A DNA stretch of 64,000 bases, taken from NCBI GenBank assembly GCA_022510565.1, contig JAFLTE010000001.1, positions 248,001 through 312,000 on the forward strand, in the 5' to 3' direction. The translations under genes were made by a program, and so were the position numbers. A model generated the notes under the pieces. The model made no database searches. It saw only the letters and a program-made list of their open reading frames with translations, and was not told the origin of the DNA. This stretch comes from Lachnospiraceae bacterium. GTDB lineage: Bacteria; Bacillota; Clostridia; Lachnospirales; Lachnospiraceae. This document shows, piece after piece, positions 46,123 to 54,567 of the stretch. Position 1 is the stretch's first letter; every line of letters starts with the position of its first letter.

Positions 46123-48314
46123 AAAAGCAGTATGATACCCCCTATTGTCAATGCAGAGAGCAGATTCGCCATTATAAAGAGAGGCTGTACTCCATAACGG
46201 ACATATATTGTATGTTCCACGCCGTCTCCCTGCACTGCAAACCGCATTCTGCCGCCGTTACCTTGCTCTATCCGCAGCTTGTTTCCATTTTCGTCATAGG
46301 CGCGATATCCCATATAATTTTGGATTGGCAGCTCTATAAAACTATCATCCGACGAGGCTGTATATACAGCCTCAGCCCTTGTTCCTTTTTTCTGATAATC
46401 GCGAACCGACACATTGCCGGAACCGGAAGTGACAACATTAGTTGTCAACTGTGCATCCCCCGCGCCCTCCAGACGCCACTCGTGGGGATAAAATAATCCG
46501 ATATTCGATGCCAGTTTACTCTCATGCCCCTTGGAAGCCTCGGCCTGTGCACCGACATAAGGCATATGACTGTTATCCGTCGGCACCGAAATAATCACCA
46601 GAAGATTTAAGCATACCAACATGGCAAAAATGAGGTTGCGATAGGGCTTCAATATATTTGATTCGGACAGTCCGACCACTCCTACGAATACAAAGCATGT
46701 ACATGCCGGACCCAAAAAACGCCACGGGAACTGAATCATAGTGACAATACTTTTAAACAAATCATTGGCAAGCAATGCCTTATTCGGGAAATACCCCGTA
46801 ATCATATAGATAAGAATACATCCGAGCACAAGCAAATATAACAGATATCCGTCCTTAGCCGTCCTGTCGGTACGCTTTTCACAAATCAGCCATATGACAC
46901 CTATTCCCACGCATCCTAACAGCGCCAGCCCGAGAGTAAAATACTGCTTATTGTACAGACTGATACTCTGAGTGAGATTGGAAGGATTAATAGACTGCTC
47001 GAAATATCCGCTCCACCTAAGCACTTCCGTACTAAGATTCTCTCCGAAATAATAATATAAAAACGGCACCAAATACCACATGTTGAGAAGCAGAGACATC
47101 CCTACCGCCTTACCTATCTCTATATATCTCTTCTCCTTCACAATGCGCACACAATATATAAGCGCAGTAAGCACACAGATAGCCGCCGCAAATGCTGCAC
47201 TTAATATATGACTCTGCAGTATGCCGCTAAATCCGATAACCAGATAATACCAGCGTTTCCTTTCGCCCATAATAACGTGATAAAGTCCTGCGATAATGAG
47301 CGGCCAGAAAATTAATGCCAGCGTCTCACCCAAGTCTCCTCTGGACAAAATATTGGTAAACCGATAAGGCATCAGTGTATACAACACTACAGCCAACATA
47401 ACACTGCGCCTGGATTTCGTCATTGACTTCACCGCCGTATAGGCACAGATTGCCGAGCCCAGGTTCGACAGGAAAATCAACACTTTATAAGACAATCCAA
47501 TGGACACCCGACAGATTCGCAACAGTGCTCCGATATACAGAAACAGGTACGGGTACATCGCATTCAGATAACCGTTGCCTTGCAATCCTTCCGGCAGAAT
47601 ATTCACCGGAATCTGTCCATCTAAAATACCGTCCTTAAGTCCTTCGAGTCGTGCCAGATGATAGCACAGATCGTCCCCGTTGTAGAGATAGGTCTGCATC
47701 ATCGGTGTCGTGGCAAGCAGGGCCACACCGAGAATGACGGCGTAATCTACAATCTTCTCCTGCGTCAGGCGTGCCTTGACTCTTGTCATATACAGCCATA
47801 CAAGCAAACTGCACACCAGAAAAATCGCAATACAAAAGTATGTATCCGAATAGAACATCGTATACGGTGTCAGGCGCAAACTCTTCACAGTCAGAGCACC
47901 GTTTCCGCTGTAATTTATTTGAAACTGTATCTGTTTGGCATCTTTAGACAATGTGAAATCAGCAGTCAGTGATGTCTGCTCCGGATCAATTGTCCACGCT
48001 GCCACTTTTCTGCCCTGCTCCCACAGCTCCAGAACAGAATCAGGCTTTTCGGATATGTAGGAAAGCTCCACCGTATAACTTCCTTTGTTCAGGACATACT
48101 TAGGTGTACTTGCCACTACGCCGTTTACAGCCACGGATTCCTGTATCACCAGACTGCTTTCCCCATCAATCAGTCCCACCGAATGCACCAACCCGCTGCC
48201 CGAGTAAACCAACGGCCTACTGCCCTCGTTACTCAGCCAGAGTAAAAGCGTGATAAGGCATACCGTAGCAATATATATAATTTGTGTTTTGGTTGACATC
48301 TCTCTTGTCTGCAT
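46092..48314 (-). CDS. Large polytopic membrane protein (YfhO/GT-C-like)
   Basis: About 740 residues from the chosen start. One N-terminal helix (about 10-28), a beta-rich outer domain to about 155 (VYSGSGLVHSVGLIDGES, SYTVELSYISEKPDSVLELW), then twelve or so helices and a second C-terminal outer domain of about 120 residues before a last helix. After the first helices YNGDDLCYHLARLEGLKDG carries a pair of Asp, the layout of YfhO-type proteins involved in glycosylating cell-wall polymers. It may move sugars outside the membrane. ATG at 48314 has GGAG 7 bases before it; earlier in-frame ATGs overlap the pseC stop. Confidence 0.7.
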   Translation of the reverse strand: MQTREMSTKTQIIYIATVCLITLLLWLSNEGSRPLVYSGSGLVHSVGLIDGESSLVIQESVAVNGVVASTPKYVLNKGSYTVELSYISEKPDSVLELWEQGRKVAAWTIDPEQTSLTADFTLSKDAKQIQFQINYSGNGALTVKSLRLTPYTMFYSDTYFCIAIFLVCSLLVWLYMTRVKARLTQEKIVDYAVILGVALLATTPMMQTYLYNGDDLCYHLARLEGLKDGILDGQIPVNILPEGLQGNGYLNAMYPYLFLYIGALLRICRVSIGLSYKVLIFLSNLGSAICAYTAVKSMTKSRRSVMLAVVLYTLMPYRFTNILSRGDLGETLALIFWPLIIAGLYHVIMGERKRWYYLVIGFSGILQSHILSAAFAAAICVLTALIYCVRIVKEKRYIEIGKAVGMSLLLNMWYLVPFLYYYFGENLSTEVLRWSGYFEQSINPSNLTQSISLYNKQYFTLGLALLGCVGIGVIWLICEKRTDRTAKDGYLLYLLVLGCILIYMITGYFPNKALLANDLFKSIVTMIQFPWRFLGPACTCFVFVGVVGLSESNILKPYRNLIFAMLVCLNLLVIISVPTDNSHMPYVGAQAEASKGHESKLASNIGLFYPHEWRLEGAGDAQLTTNVVTSGSGNVSVRDYQKKGTRAEAVYTASSDDSFIELPIQNYMGYRAYDENGNKLRIEQGNGGRMRFAVQGDGVEHTIYVRYGVQPLFIMANLLSALTIGGIILLLWRQKRRHAT

Positions 48315-48315
48315 A

Positions 48316-49596
48316 CTACCTCTCCGCATAGTATGACGCAATCTTCGTCACAGCCTTAATAACACTCTCCACATCCTCATCGGTCATAGCATAGTAGAGC
48401 GGTAACGTGATAATCTCTTCGTACAACTTCTCAGCGTTCGGGCACAAGCCTCTCCGATACCCAAGCTTCTCGTAATACGGGAAATAATAGGTTGGGATAT
48501 AATGCACATTGCAACATACATTTTCTGCAGCGAGTGCGTCAAAAAACTGCCTTCTGTCTATGGTCAGTTTTTCTGGAACAATGCGCAGCATATACAGATG
48601 CCTCGTGGTATCCGATTCGGGAATCTCCTTCTGCACAAACAATTGCGGCAGTTTACCGAAAGCCTCATTGTATCTTGCCACAATCTCCTTTCTTCTCTCA
48701 GAAAACATCGGCAGCTTATCAAGCTGACTGATAATCAACGCTGCCTGTATGTCCGTCATACGGTAATTGTATCCGAGTGCCACCTGCTCGTAATACCATG
48801 CCCCATCAGGTTCATGCTCCATCAGACTCTCATCCCTTGTAATACCGTGGGCGCGGTAGAGAAGCAGCTTCTTATATAACGTCTCATCATTAGTCAGTAC
48901 TGCGCCTCCCTCTCCTCCTGTGACAGTTTTAACCGGATGAAAACTAAAGGTGGTCATATCGGCTATAGAGCCGTTTGCCCTGCCTTTATATTTCGTGCCG
49001 ATAACATGTGCACCATCCTCAATCAAAACTAAATTATTTGCCCTGCAAATATCAAGTAACGGATTAAGCTCCGCGGATTGTCCCGTATAATCAACCGCAA
49101 CCACCGCTTTTGTCTTGCTCGTGACCGCCTCTTCCACCTTCTTCGGATCAATATTGTATGTCTCCGGATTAATGTCGGCAAAGACCGGTCTGGCACCGCA
49201 GTATAGTGCACAGTTGGCAGATGCCGCAAAGGTAATCGGAGTTGTGATGACCTCGTCACCCTCACCCACGCCTGCCGCCAGACACGCAATGTGAAGCGCT
49301 GCGGTTCCGTTGCTGCACACTACGGCATACTTTGCGCCTGTCACGCTGCACAGCTTATCTTCCAGCTCTTTTATCTTCGGACCACAGGTCAAGTCGTGGT
49401 GGCGCAGCACATCCACCACCGCCTGAACATCCGCTTCATCAATATACTGATGCCCATAATAGATTTTAGTGTCCCTAACCGGCGTGCCGCCTTCGATGGC
49501 GGGTTTTTCCATCGATTGTTCCATCGATTCTTCCATCCTTTCATCACTTTTCCATGAATAACCAAAACCGTAGTTGTAGTTATTGATTGGGGACAT
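48316..49596 (-). CDS. pseC: UDP-4-keto-6-deoxy-sugar aminotransferase of pseudaminic acid synthesis
   Basis: A 426-residue DegT-family PLP enzyme. Lys223 in SFHPVKTVTGGEGG binds PLP, with VLIEDGAHVIGTKYKG before it and YNYRMTDIQAALIISQLDK after it, as in PseC. It aminates the 4-keto product of PseB. The first 30 residues (Asn/Tyr-rich, then three Met-containing repeats) are not in other PseC proteins. The start could be at 49596, 49524 or 49512; the first lies inside a hairpin (49589-49614). It follows pseB by 33 bases, so assignment rests on both sequence and pairing. Confidence 0.88.
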   Translation of the reverse strand: MSPINNYNYGFGYSWKSDERMEESMEQSMEKPAIEGGTPVRDTKIYYGHQYIDEADVQAVVDVLRHHDLTCGPKIKELEDKLCSVTGAKYAVVCSNGTAALHIACLAAGVGEGDEVITTPITFAASANCALYCGARPVFADINPETYNIDPKKVEEAVTSKTKAVVAVDYTGQSAELNPLLDICRANNLVLIEDGAHVIGTKYKGRANGSIADMTTFSFHPVKTVTGGEGGAVLTNDETLYKKLLLYRAHGITRDESLMEHEPDGAWYYEQVALGYNYRMTDIQAALIISQLDKLPMFSERRKEIVARYNEAFGKLPQLFVQKEIPESDTTRHLYMLRIVPEKLTIDRRQFFDALAAENVCCNVHYIPTYYFPYYEKLGYRRGLCPNAEKLYEEIITLPLYYAMTDEDVESVIKAVTKIASYYAER

Positions 49597-49614
49597 GCAT
49601 CCCTACATGTCCCC
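49589..49614 (-). repeat. Perfect 9-base inverted repeat at the pseC start
   Basis: GGGGACATG and CATGTCCCC flank an 8-base loop. In the minus-strand RNA the loop holds TAGGG, a possible ribosome site, and the descending arm holds the ATG at 49596. It could fold over the translation start of pseC. It lies between the pseB stop (49630) and pseC. No T-run follows, so it is not a terminator. Confidence 0.6.
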
Positions 49615-49629
49615 TCGTCAGCTTTATCC

Positions 49630-50625
49630 TTATTTTTCTAATTCCACGTCCTTTAACAATTCCCTGATCGCATCCACTGACAACCACTCAGTATTGTTGT
49701 CGGAACTGTAGGAGAAGCCCTCCTCTACCTTGTGCCCGCTCAAATCAGGCTGCTGTTTGTTGTTCCATACCATCTGAGGATATACTATAAAATGCTTATC
49801 ATACTCATAAGTCGTATACGAATCCTCGGTTGTCACCATAATCTCATGCAGCTTCTCTCCCGGACGTATTCCGGTCTCCTTAATTCCACATCCCGGAAGC
49901 ATCGCCTCTGCCAAATCGGTAACTTTAAAGGAAGGTATTTTGCTGATAAAAGTCTCGCCGCCTTTTGCCTCCGCCAACGCCTTAATCACAAGCTCCACAC
50001 CCTGCGTCAGACTAATCCAGAAGCGGGTCATTCTGACATCCGTGACCGGAAGTTCGGATGCGCCTTCCTTGATTAATTTATCAAATACACGAATAACTGA
50101 ACCGCGGCTTCCGGCCACATTGCCGTAACGCACAATGGAAAAGTTGATATCCTTTGTCCCCGCATAGGCATTGGCTGCCACAAACAGCTTGTCCGATACA
50201 AGTTTCGTGCCGCCGTACAGATTAACCGGATTGACCGCCTTATCCGTAGACAATGCCACAACCTTGTGTACTCCGCAATCCAATGCCGCATCAATTACGT
50301 TCATGGCACCGTGAATGTTCGTCTTGATCGCCTCGTTAGGATTATATTCACAAGCGGGAACCTGTTTCAACGCCGCCGCATGAATAATGTAGTCCACACC
50401 TTCACAGGCTCTTTTCAGTCTGCTCAAATCTCTCACATCACCGATAAAGAAACGAAGCTTGTCTTCATATTCCTTAAATTCATCCGCCATAAGCCACTGC
50501 TTAAATTCATCTCTGGAATAGATGATGATTTTCTTAGGCTGATAATGTGTCAACACATATTTTGTAAAGCATTTACCGAAAGAACCTGTACCTCCGGTAA
50601 CCAGGATTGTTTTATTGTTTAACAT
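49630..50625 (-). CDS. pseB: UDP-GlcNAc 4,6-dehydratase (5-inverting)
   Basis: A 331-residue SDR enzyme with TGGTGSFGKCF (10-20), the YSRDEFKQWLMADEF segment specific to the PseB/FlaA1 group, and the active site STDKAVNPVNLYGGTKL with Asp128, Lys129, Tyr137 and Lys141. It converts UDP-GlcNAc to the 4-keto-6-deoxy-L-arabino sugar, the first step to pseudaminic acid. It is soluble, unlike the membrane-bound dehydratase at 12899-14782. It is the first gene after a promoter at 50668-50697 and is followed by pseC. Confidence 0.92.
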   Translation of the reverse strand: MLNNKTILVTGGTGSFGKCFTKYVLTHYQPKKIIIYSRDEFKQWLMADEFKEYEDKLRFFIGDVRDLSRLKRACEGVDYIIHAAALKQVPACEYNPNEAIKTNIHGAMNVIDAALDCGVHKVVALSTDKAVNPVNLYGGTKLVSDKLFVAANAYAGTKDINFSIVRYGNVAGSRGSVIRVFDKLIKEGASELPVTDVRMTRFWISLTQGVELVIKALAEAKGGETFISKIPSFKVTDLAEAMLPGCGIKETGIRPGEKLHEIMVTTEDSYTTYEYDKHFIVYPQMVWNNKQQPDLSGHKVEEGFSYSSDNNTEWLSVDAIRELLKDVELEK

Positions 50626-50657
50626 GATTTATCCTCCGTTTAAAAAAACGCTCATTT

Positions 50658-52328
50658 CTACTGCGCTATTATACCATACATATAATACACGTCGCAATAT
50701 TTCTCTTCAAACATAAGGCGGTATTCTGTCAGATTTTGATTACTGTCAAGGATCCTGTCAAGCTGCTCCTCTGCATCTGCGCCATGTGCAAGATACACTA
50801 TCACGGAGTCGGCATTTTGTATGCTCTCATCCCTCAGTATATCCTCATATTCCGCCACGGCGAAATATACCTTGGGATAGGCAAAAAGCTCATCTGTCAC
50901 ATCCCACACGCACCACTCTTCACCCGGACGGTACAGATAAACGGCAGGTGTGTCCCGTGCCGCACAATCTTTTGCAAAATCAATCTGCTCACGATCCTCC
51001 GGATAGAGAAACATCATACCGTCCTTCCAATGCCCCAACAGAATAGCCACAAGGCAAAGAATCACGGCTGCCGTCTCCGTGTACTTCTTATATCTGCCAC
51101 ACTCCGGATAATAAGCAATCAGCACACGCCACAGCTCTCCGATTGTCATAAAAACCACAAGCACCACAATACCGTAGATTGGAAGCTGATAGCGGTTGGA
51201 TGTCTCTCCGAAAAGAAGCGCCGTCTTAGCCACCGTCAGGAAATATCCGACAATCGTAAACGCCAACATCCAGAAACAGGGACTAAATTCTACAGTCTGC
51301 TGCCCATCATCTGTCACACTTGTTCGCTCCGTCTCATCCTTCACAGCATGTCTGTTCCACAGGTAAACTGCCCCGGACAAAACAGGTATGAGCAGCAAAA
51401 GAACCGTCAGTAAATGCCCGAATACATAGCGATTCATCAAGTCATAGAAAAAACCGATTCGCTCCGCAGTATTCGACCAATTAAAAAAATTTCCCGTAGC
51501 CTGTGCACCCCTTTGGCCGCGAAACATCTGTCCGAGGCAGGACGGATACGTCAAATAGGCAAGCCCAAAAGCGATTCCCTGACTGATAGCGTATCGAAGA
51601 CAGTTACGTATATTTCGGTCCCGCCACAAAAGCCATACGCAGAAAGCAATCGCCAAATAGAAGAGAAATATGAAATAATAGTATTGTGTTAAAAATCCAA
51701 GATACGTCACTGCTGCCATAGGCACAAGACACCTGAGCACAGGAAGTTTCTTTTCATTTCTTTGCACCGTATGTATATGCAAGATGCCACACAGAAGGGT
51801 AAACATCGTCAGCATCTCATACATTCTGATAAATACAACACCGCTCAAAACCGCAGGACCCAATCCCCAAAACAATGTTACAAATAGCGGCAGCTTGCTG
51901 TCCCGTCCGACAATCAGATATGACAATCGTGTCAGTAATATGATGTTTATTCCGTGAAAAAATAGATTAATTGAAAGACCAATCCATTTAGAGAACACGT
52001 CGGGTACCATAGAGGCAACTGTGTGAAACACCCAATAGTACACCGGCGGATGCACGTCCCAAGACTGAACCAACTTCACCAGACCATACTGAAACCGTTC
52101 CTCCGGAAGCACCACAAACTCATTCCGATAAGTTTCCCGTTCCATCCACCGGCTGTCCTCCACATAGAAGCCGTACGTGCGCGCGGTGGAATAATAAGTG
52201 TAGTACTCGTCTTCATGGAAACCTTGTTTTTGTGTACAGAAATAAAAGGCAGCCGCCATCTGCACCACCCAGATTAAAATAAACGCTATGAGATACTTTT
52301 TTCTGTCACTGTCCCGCCACTGTCTCAT
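50658..52328 (-). CDS. PMT/GT39-like polytopic membrane protein
   Basis: A 556-residue protein with about eleven helices. The first outer loop reads FCTQKQGFHEDEYYTYYST with an acidic HEDE cluster and later DVHPPVYYWVFHTV, the pattern of GT39/ArnT-like GT-C enzymes, where an acidic loop residue is the base and the HPP(V)Y segment lies by the carrier lipid. It should move a sugar from a polyprenyl-phosphate donor onto an outer acceptor. Last gene of the first block; its final codons contain the pseB promoter. Confidence 0.78.
   Translation of the reverse strand: MRQWRDSDRKKYLIAFILIWVVQMAAAFYFCTQKQGFHEDEYYTYYSTARTYGFYVEDSRWMERETYRNEFVVLPEERFQYGLVKLVQSWDVHPPVYYWVFHTVASMVPDVFSKWIGLSINLFFHGINIILLTRLSYLIVGRDSKLPLFVTLFWGLGPAVLSGVVFIRMYEMLTMFTLLCGILHIHTVQRNEKKLPVLRCLVPMAAVTYLGFLTQYYYFIFLFYLAIAFCVWLLWRDRNIRNCLRYAISQGIAFGLAYLTYPSCLGQMFRGQRGAQATGNFFNWSNTAERIGFFYDLMNRYVFGHLLTVLLLLIPVLSGAVYLWNRHAVKDETERTSVTDDGQQTVEFSPCFWMLAFTIVGYFLTVAKTALLFGETSNRYQLPIYGIVVLVVFMTIGELWRVLIAYYPECGRYKKYTETAAVILCLVAILLGHWKDGMMFLYPEDREQIDFAKDCAARDTPAVYLYRPGEEWCVWDVTDELFAYPKVYFAVAEYEDILRDESIQNADSVIVYLAHGADAEEQLDRILDSNQNLTEYRLMFEEKYCDVYYMYGIIAQ
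50668..50697 (-). promoter_or_regulatory. Extended -10 promoter for pseB-pseC and following genes
   Basis: On the minus strand TTGCGA (50697-50692), 18 bases, a perfect TATAAT (50673-50668) preceded by TGG. It lies in the last codons of the upstream gene (stop at 50658). Start near 50661, leader about 35 bases, with GGAGG ahead of the pseB ATG. Confidence 0.6.
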
Positions 52329-52350
52329 TACGGCTTACTGTCATCTCCCG

Positions 52351-53355
52351 TCAATTTGTCTGTCCAATACCCTGTCGTGCCATCTTCTTTGCATGAACTA
52401 TCCTGACCGTTCTTGGCGCAATCGTCAGAAGAAGCAGATACACTTTATTCTTAACTGTCAGATAAGGATTGGTCACGGTATGATGAATATGCTTCCTCAA
52501 ATATTTTACTACACTGCGATAAAATATATTGTCTTTTGTCATCAAGGAAATCGGTATATGAAGCAGATAGTCCAGTCTCTGATACAGATTAAATCGCACT
52601 GCATAACTGTGCAGTGCAGAATATTTCCGATCCACAAGCTTCTGTATCTTATCCGCATTATCAATATTATCCGCAAATACTTTGGAAAAACTATTCTGTG
52701 TTTTCTTCCGTGTGGTACTCTCCCGGCGACACACTACATGATAGCACTGCTTCGGGAGAACCGTGATGCCGTCAATCTCCTGCAGCATCTCCACCAAAAG
52801 ACTGAAATCCTCGTTCAGCGCTCCTTCCGGGAATCTGTGATTCTCAAACAGCTCCCTCTTCACCAGCTTGGTACAAAAAGAACAGTCGCCTCTGTGTAAC
52901 AACAAGTCCTTTAGGAAATCTTCCGCCTTGCAAAACCGTACTGATTCGGGCGGTATACAGATGTCCGGCAGACGATTCCCCTCCTCGTCCACCTCATCTC
53001 TGGAAATTTGCACAATCGGTCCACTCTGTTCTTCGGCGGCCGACATAAGCAGTTCATACATATCCGGCTCAATATAATCGTCACTGTCCACAAAGCCAAG
53101 GTACTCTCCCTCGGCTAGACCGATTCCCATATTGCGCGCCGAAGATGCCCCGCCGTTTTGTTTGTGATAAGTACGAATTCGGTTGTCCTCCGAGGCAAGC
53201 CGCTCACACAGCTTATCCGTACCGTCCGTGGAACCGTCGTCAATTAAAAGAATCTCTAAATTTGCATAAGTTTGAGCGCAAACGGATTGCACGCATCTTT
53301 CCAGACAGTCTATGGAATTGTATATCGGTACGATCACACTGATCTTCTCGTTCAT
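52351..53355 (-). CDS. Glycosyltransferase family 2
   Basis: A 334-residue GT-A transferase: MNEKISVIVPIYNS, LLIDDGSTDGTDKLCE, SSARNMGIGLAEGEYLGFVDSDDYIEPDMY (metal-binding DSDD), then a variable acceptor domain with NEDFSLLVEML. This is the EpsH/EpsJ-like GT2 group common in exopolysaccharide clusters. Its basic C-terminus may rest on the membrane. It follows a GT4 pair and precedes the GT39-like gene in the EpsG block. Donor unknown. Confidence 0.88.
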   Translation of the reverse strand: MNEKISVIVPIYNSIDCLERCVQSVCAQTYANLEILLIDDGSTDGTDKLCERLASEDNRIRTYHKQNGGASSARNMGIGLAEGEYLGFVDSDDYIEPDMYELLMSAAEEQSGPIVQISRDEVDEEGNRLPDICIPPESVRFCKAEDFLKDLLLHRGDCSFCTKLVKRELFENHRFPEGALNEDFSLLVEMLQEIDGITVLPKQCYHVVCRRESTTRKKTQNSFSKVFADNIDNADKIQKLVDRKYSALHSYAVRFNLYQRLDYLLHIPISLMTKDNIFYRSVVKYLRKHIHHTVTNPYLTVKNKVYLLLLTIAPRTVRIVHAKKMARQGIGQTN

Positions 53356-53382
53356 CGTTTTTCTCCCATAACACCGGTCATC

Positions 53383-54567
53383 CTACAATCGTGATTCCGT
53401 CATTGCCCGATACATCCTGCGCGGACTGATAACCGGGGCTACACTAAGTGGTCCCGTCTCGGCAGGAATAATCTGTCCGTCCACTAATCCTCTTACAAAA
53501 CGAAGCAGATTCTTAGCCGCATTGTCGGCATTCCATGTATCCCTAATCGTCTCATAGGCAGCCCGTCCCATTTGTTTACGCTCATCCCAATTCCGAAAAA
53601 GATCGAGCACCAATGCCTCCATCTTCTCATACCGATCATCCGGATAAACCAGACCGTTCACACCATGTTGAATCAGATAGGGGGCCGCTCCCACCTGTGC
53701 ATTGACCACTTCCACGCACCCGCTGTTCATCCCCTCATTCACCACGGCGCCCCACCCTTCCAGGTAATTACTGGTGAATAAATGAATGTGGCACTTCTCC
53801 ATCACATCGCGCACCTGTTCCGGCACGGTATACCCATAAAATTTAAAATATTCTGTGAGTCCGGCTTCTTCCACTTCTTTTCTGATTGCCGGTTCCAATT
53901 CCCCGTCGCCCAACATATGCACATAAAACTTATGTCCCGCGTCACGCAGCGCTTTTGCCACGCGCACTACATATTCCGGATGTTTTAAAGGAATAAATCT
54001 GCCCGCCCACACAATGTGCAGCACACCGTCGTTCGGTTTCATATTACAGAACTGCTCGTCACCGTAAGTGCGAAGAGGCGTGAAGTACCCCCATTTAAAC
54101 AGCTTATTGGGATATGCGCCTATGAGATGAAAATCCGATGCGGTATATGCACCCGCACACAGCATACATACATTCTGTTTGCGGTATTGGATATGCTCCT
54201 TATATTTCGCCCTGAGACCACGGGGCGAAATCATTTTCCACTGCCCTTCTCTGTAAAGGCGTTCACTGACACGGAATGTTGGTTTGCCGGAAGACAGTCT
54301 GAAGTCGGCGAGGTCCTCCCTCTCCGACCATCCAAACCATACCACATCACTTTCAGCAATTATTCTTCTGCATTCATCCTCCGACTCATACAGACATCGC
54401 ACATAGGGCAGCTCATTTACATCCACGCCCCATCCCATATCCACTCTTTCTTTCTCCATAGGCATAGTCTGGATAAAGGTATAGCCATCCCCCAGCTCCC
54501 GATAGAGAGCATTGCTTAAAGGAATCTGATGATGATTTATATAGTTTGACACAAACGTAAACGTCAT
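53383..54567 (-). CDS. Glycosyltransferase family 4
   Basis: A 394-residue GT-B transferase. The second domain has VWAGRFIPLKHPEYVVRVAKAL, HMLGDGELEPAI, and FTSNYLEGWGAVVNEGMNSG, where Glu and Glu eight residues apart form the GT4 motif in the WGAVVNE variant. The N-terminal domain starts MTFTFVSNYINHHQIPLSNALYRE, the typical acceptor loop. Its ATG overlaps the stop of the upstream GT4 by 4 bases. Cytoplasmic; donor unknown. The C-terminus extends some 20 residues beyond the fold. Confidence 0.87.
   Translation of the reverse strand: MTFTFVSNYINHHQIPLSNALYRELGDGYTFIQTMPMEKERVDMGWGVDVNELPYVRCLYESEDECRRIIAESDVVWFGWSEREDLADFRLSSGKPTFRVSERLYREGQWKMISPRGLRAKYKEHIQYRKQNVCMLCAGAYTASDFHLIGAYPNKLFKWGYFTPLRTYGDEQFCNMKPNDGVLHIVWAGRFIPLKHPEYVVRVAKALRDAGHKFYVHMLGDGELEPAIRKEVEEAGLTEYFKFYGYTVPEQVRDVMEKCHIHLFTSNYLEGWGAVVNEGMNSGCVEVVNAQVGAAPYLIQHGVNGLVYPDDRYEKMEALVLDLFRNWDERKQMGRAAYETIRDTWNADNAAKNLLRFVRGLVDGQIIPAETGPLSVAPVISPRRMYRAMTESRL

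Noticed and set aside
48316-50625. pseB/pseC read as legionaminic or bacillosamine genes
   Set aside because: The soluble short dehydratase with YSRDEFKQW and the company of PseG/PseF/PseI-type proteins favour pseudaminic acid; the long membrane-bound dehydratase for the other route is present separately.
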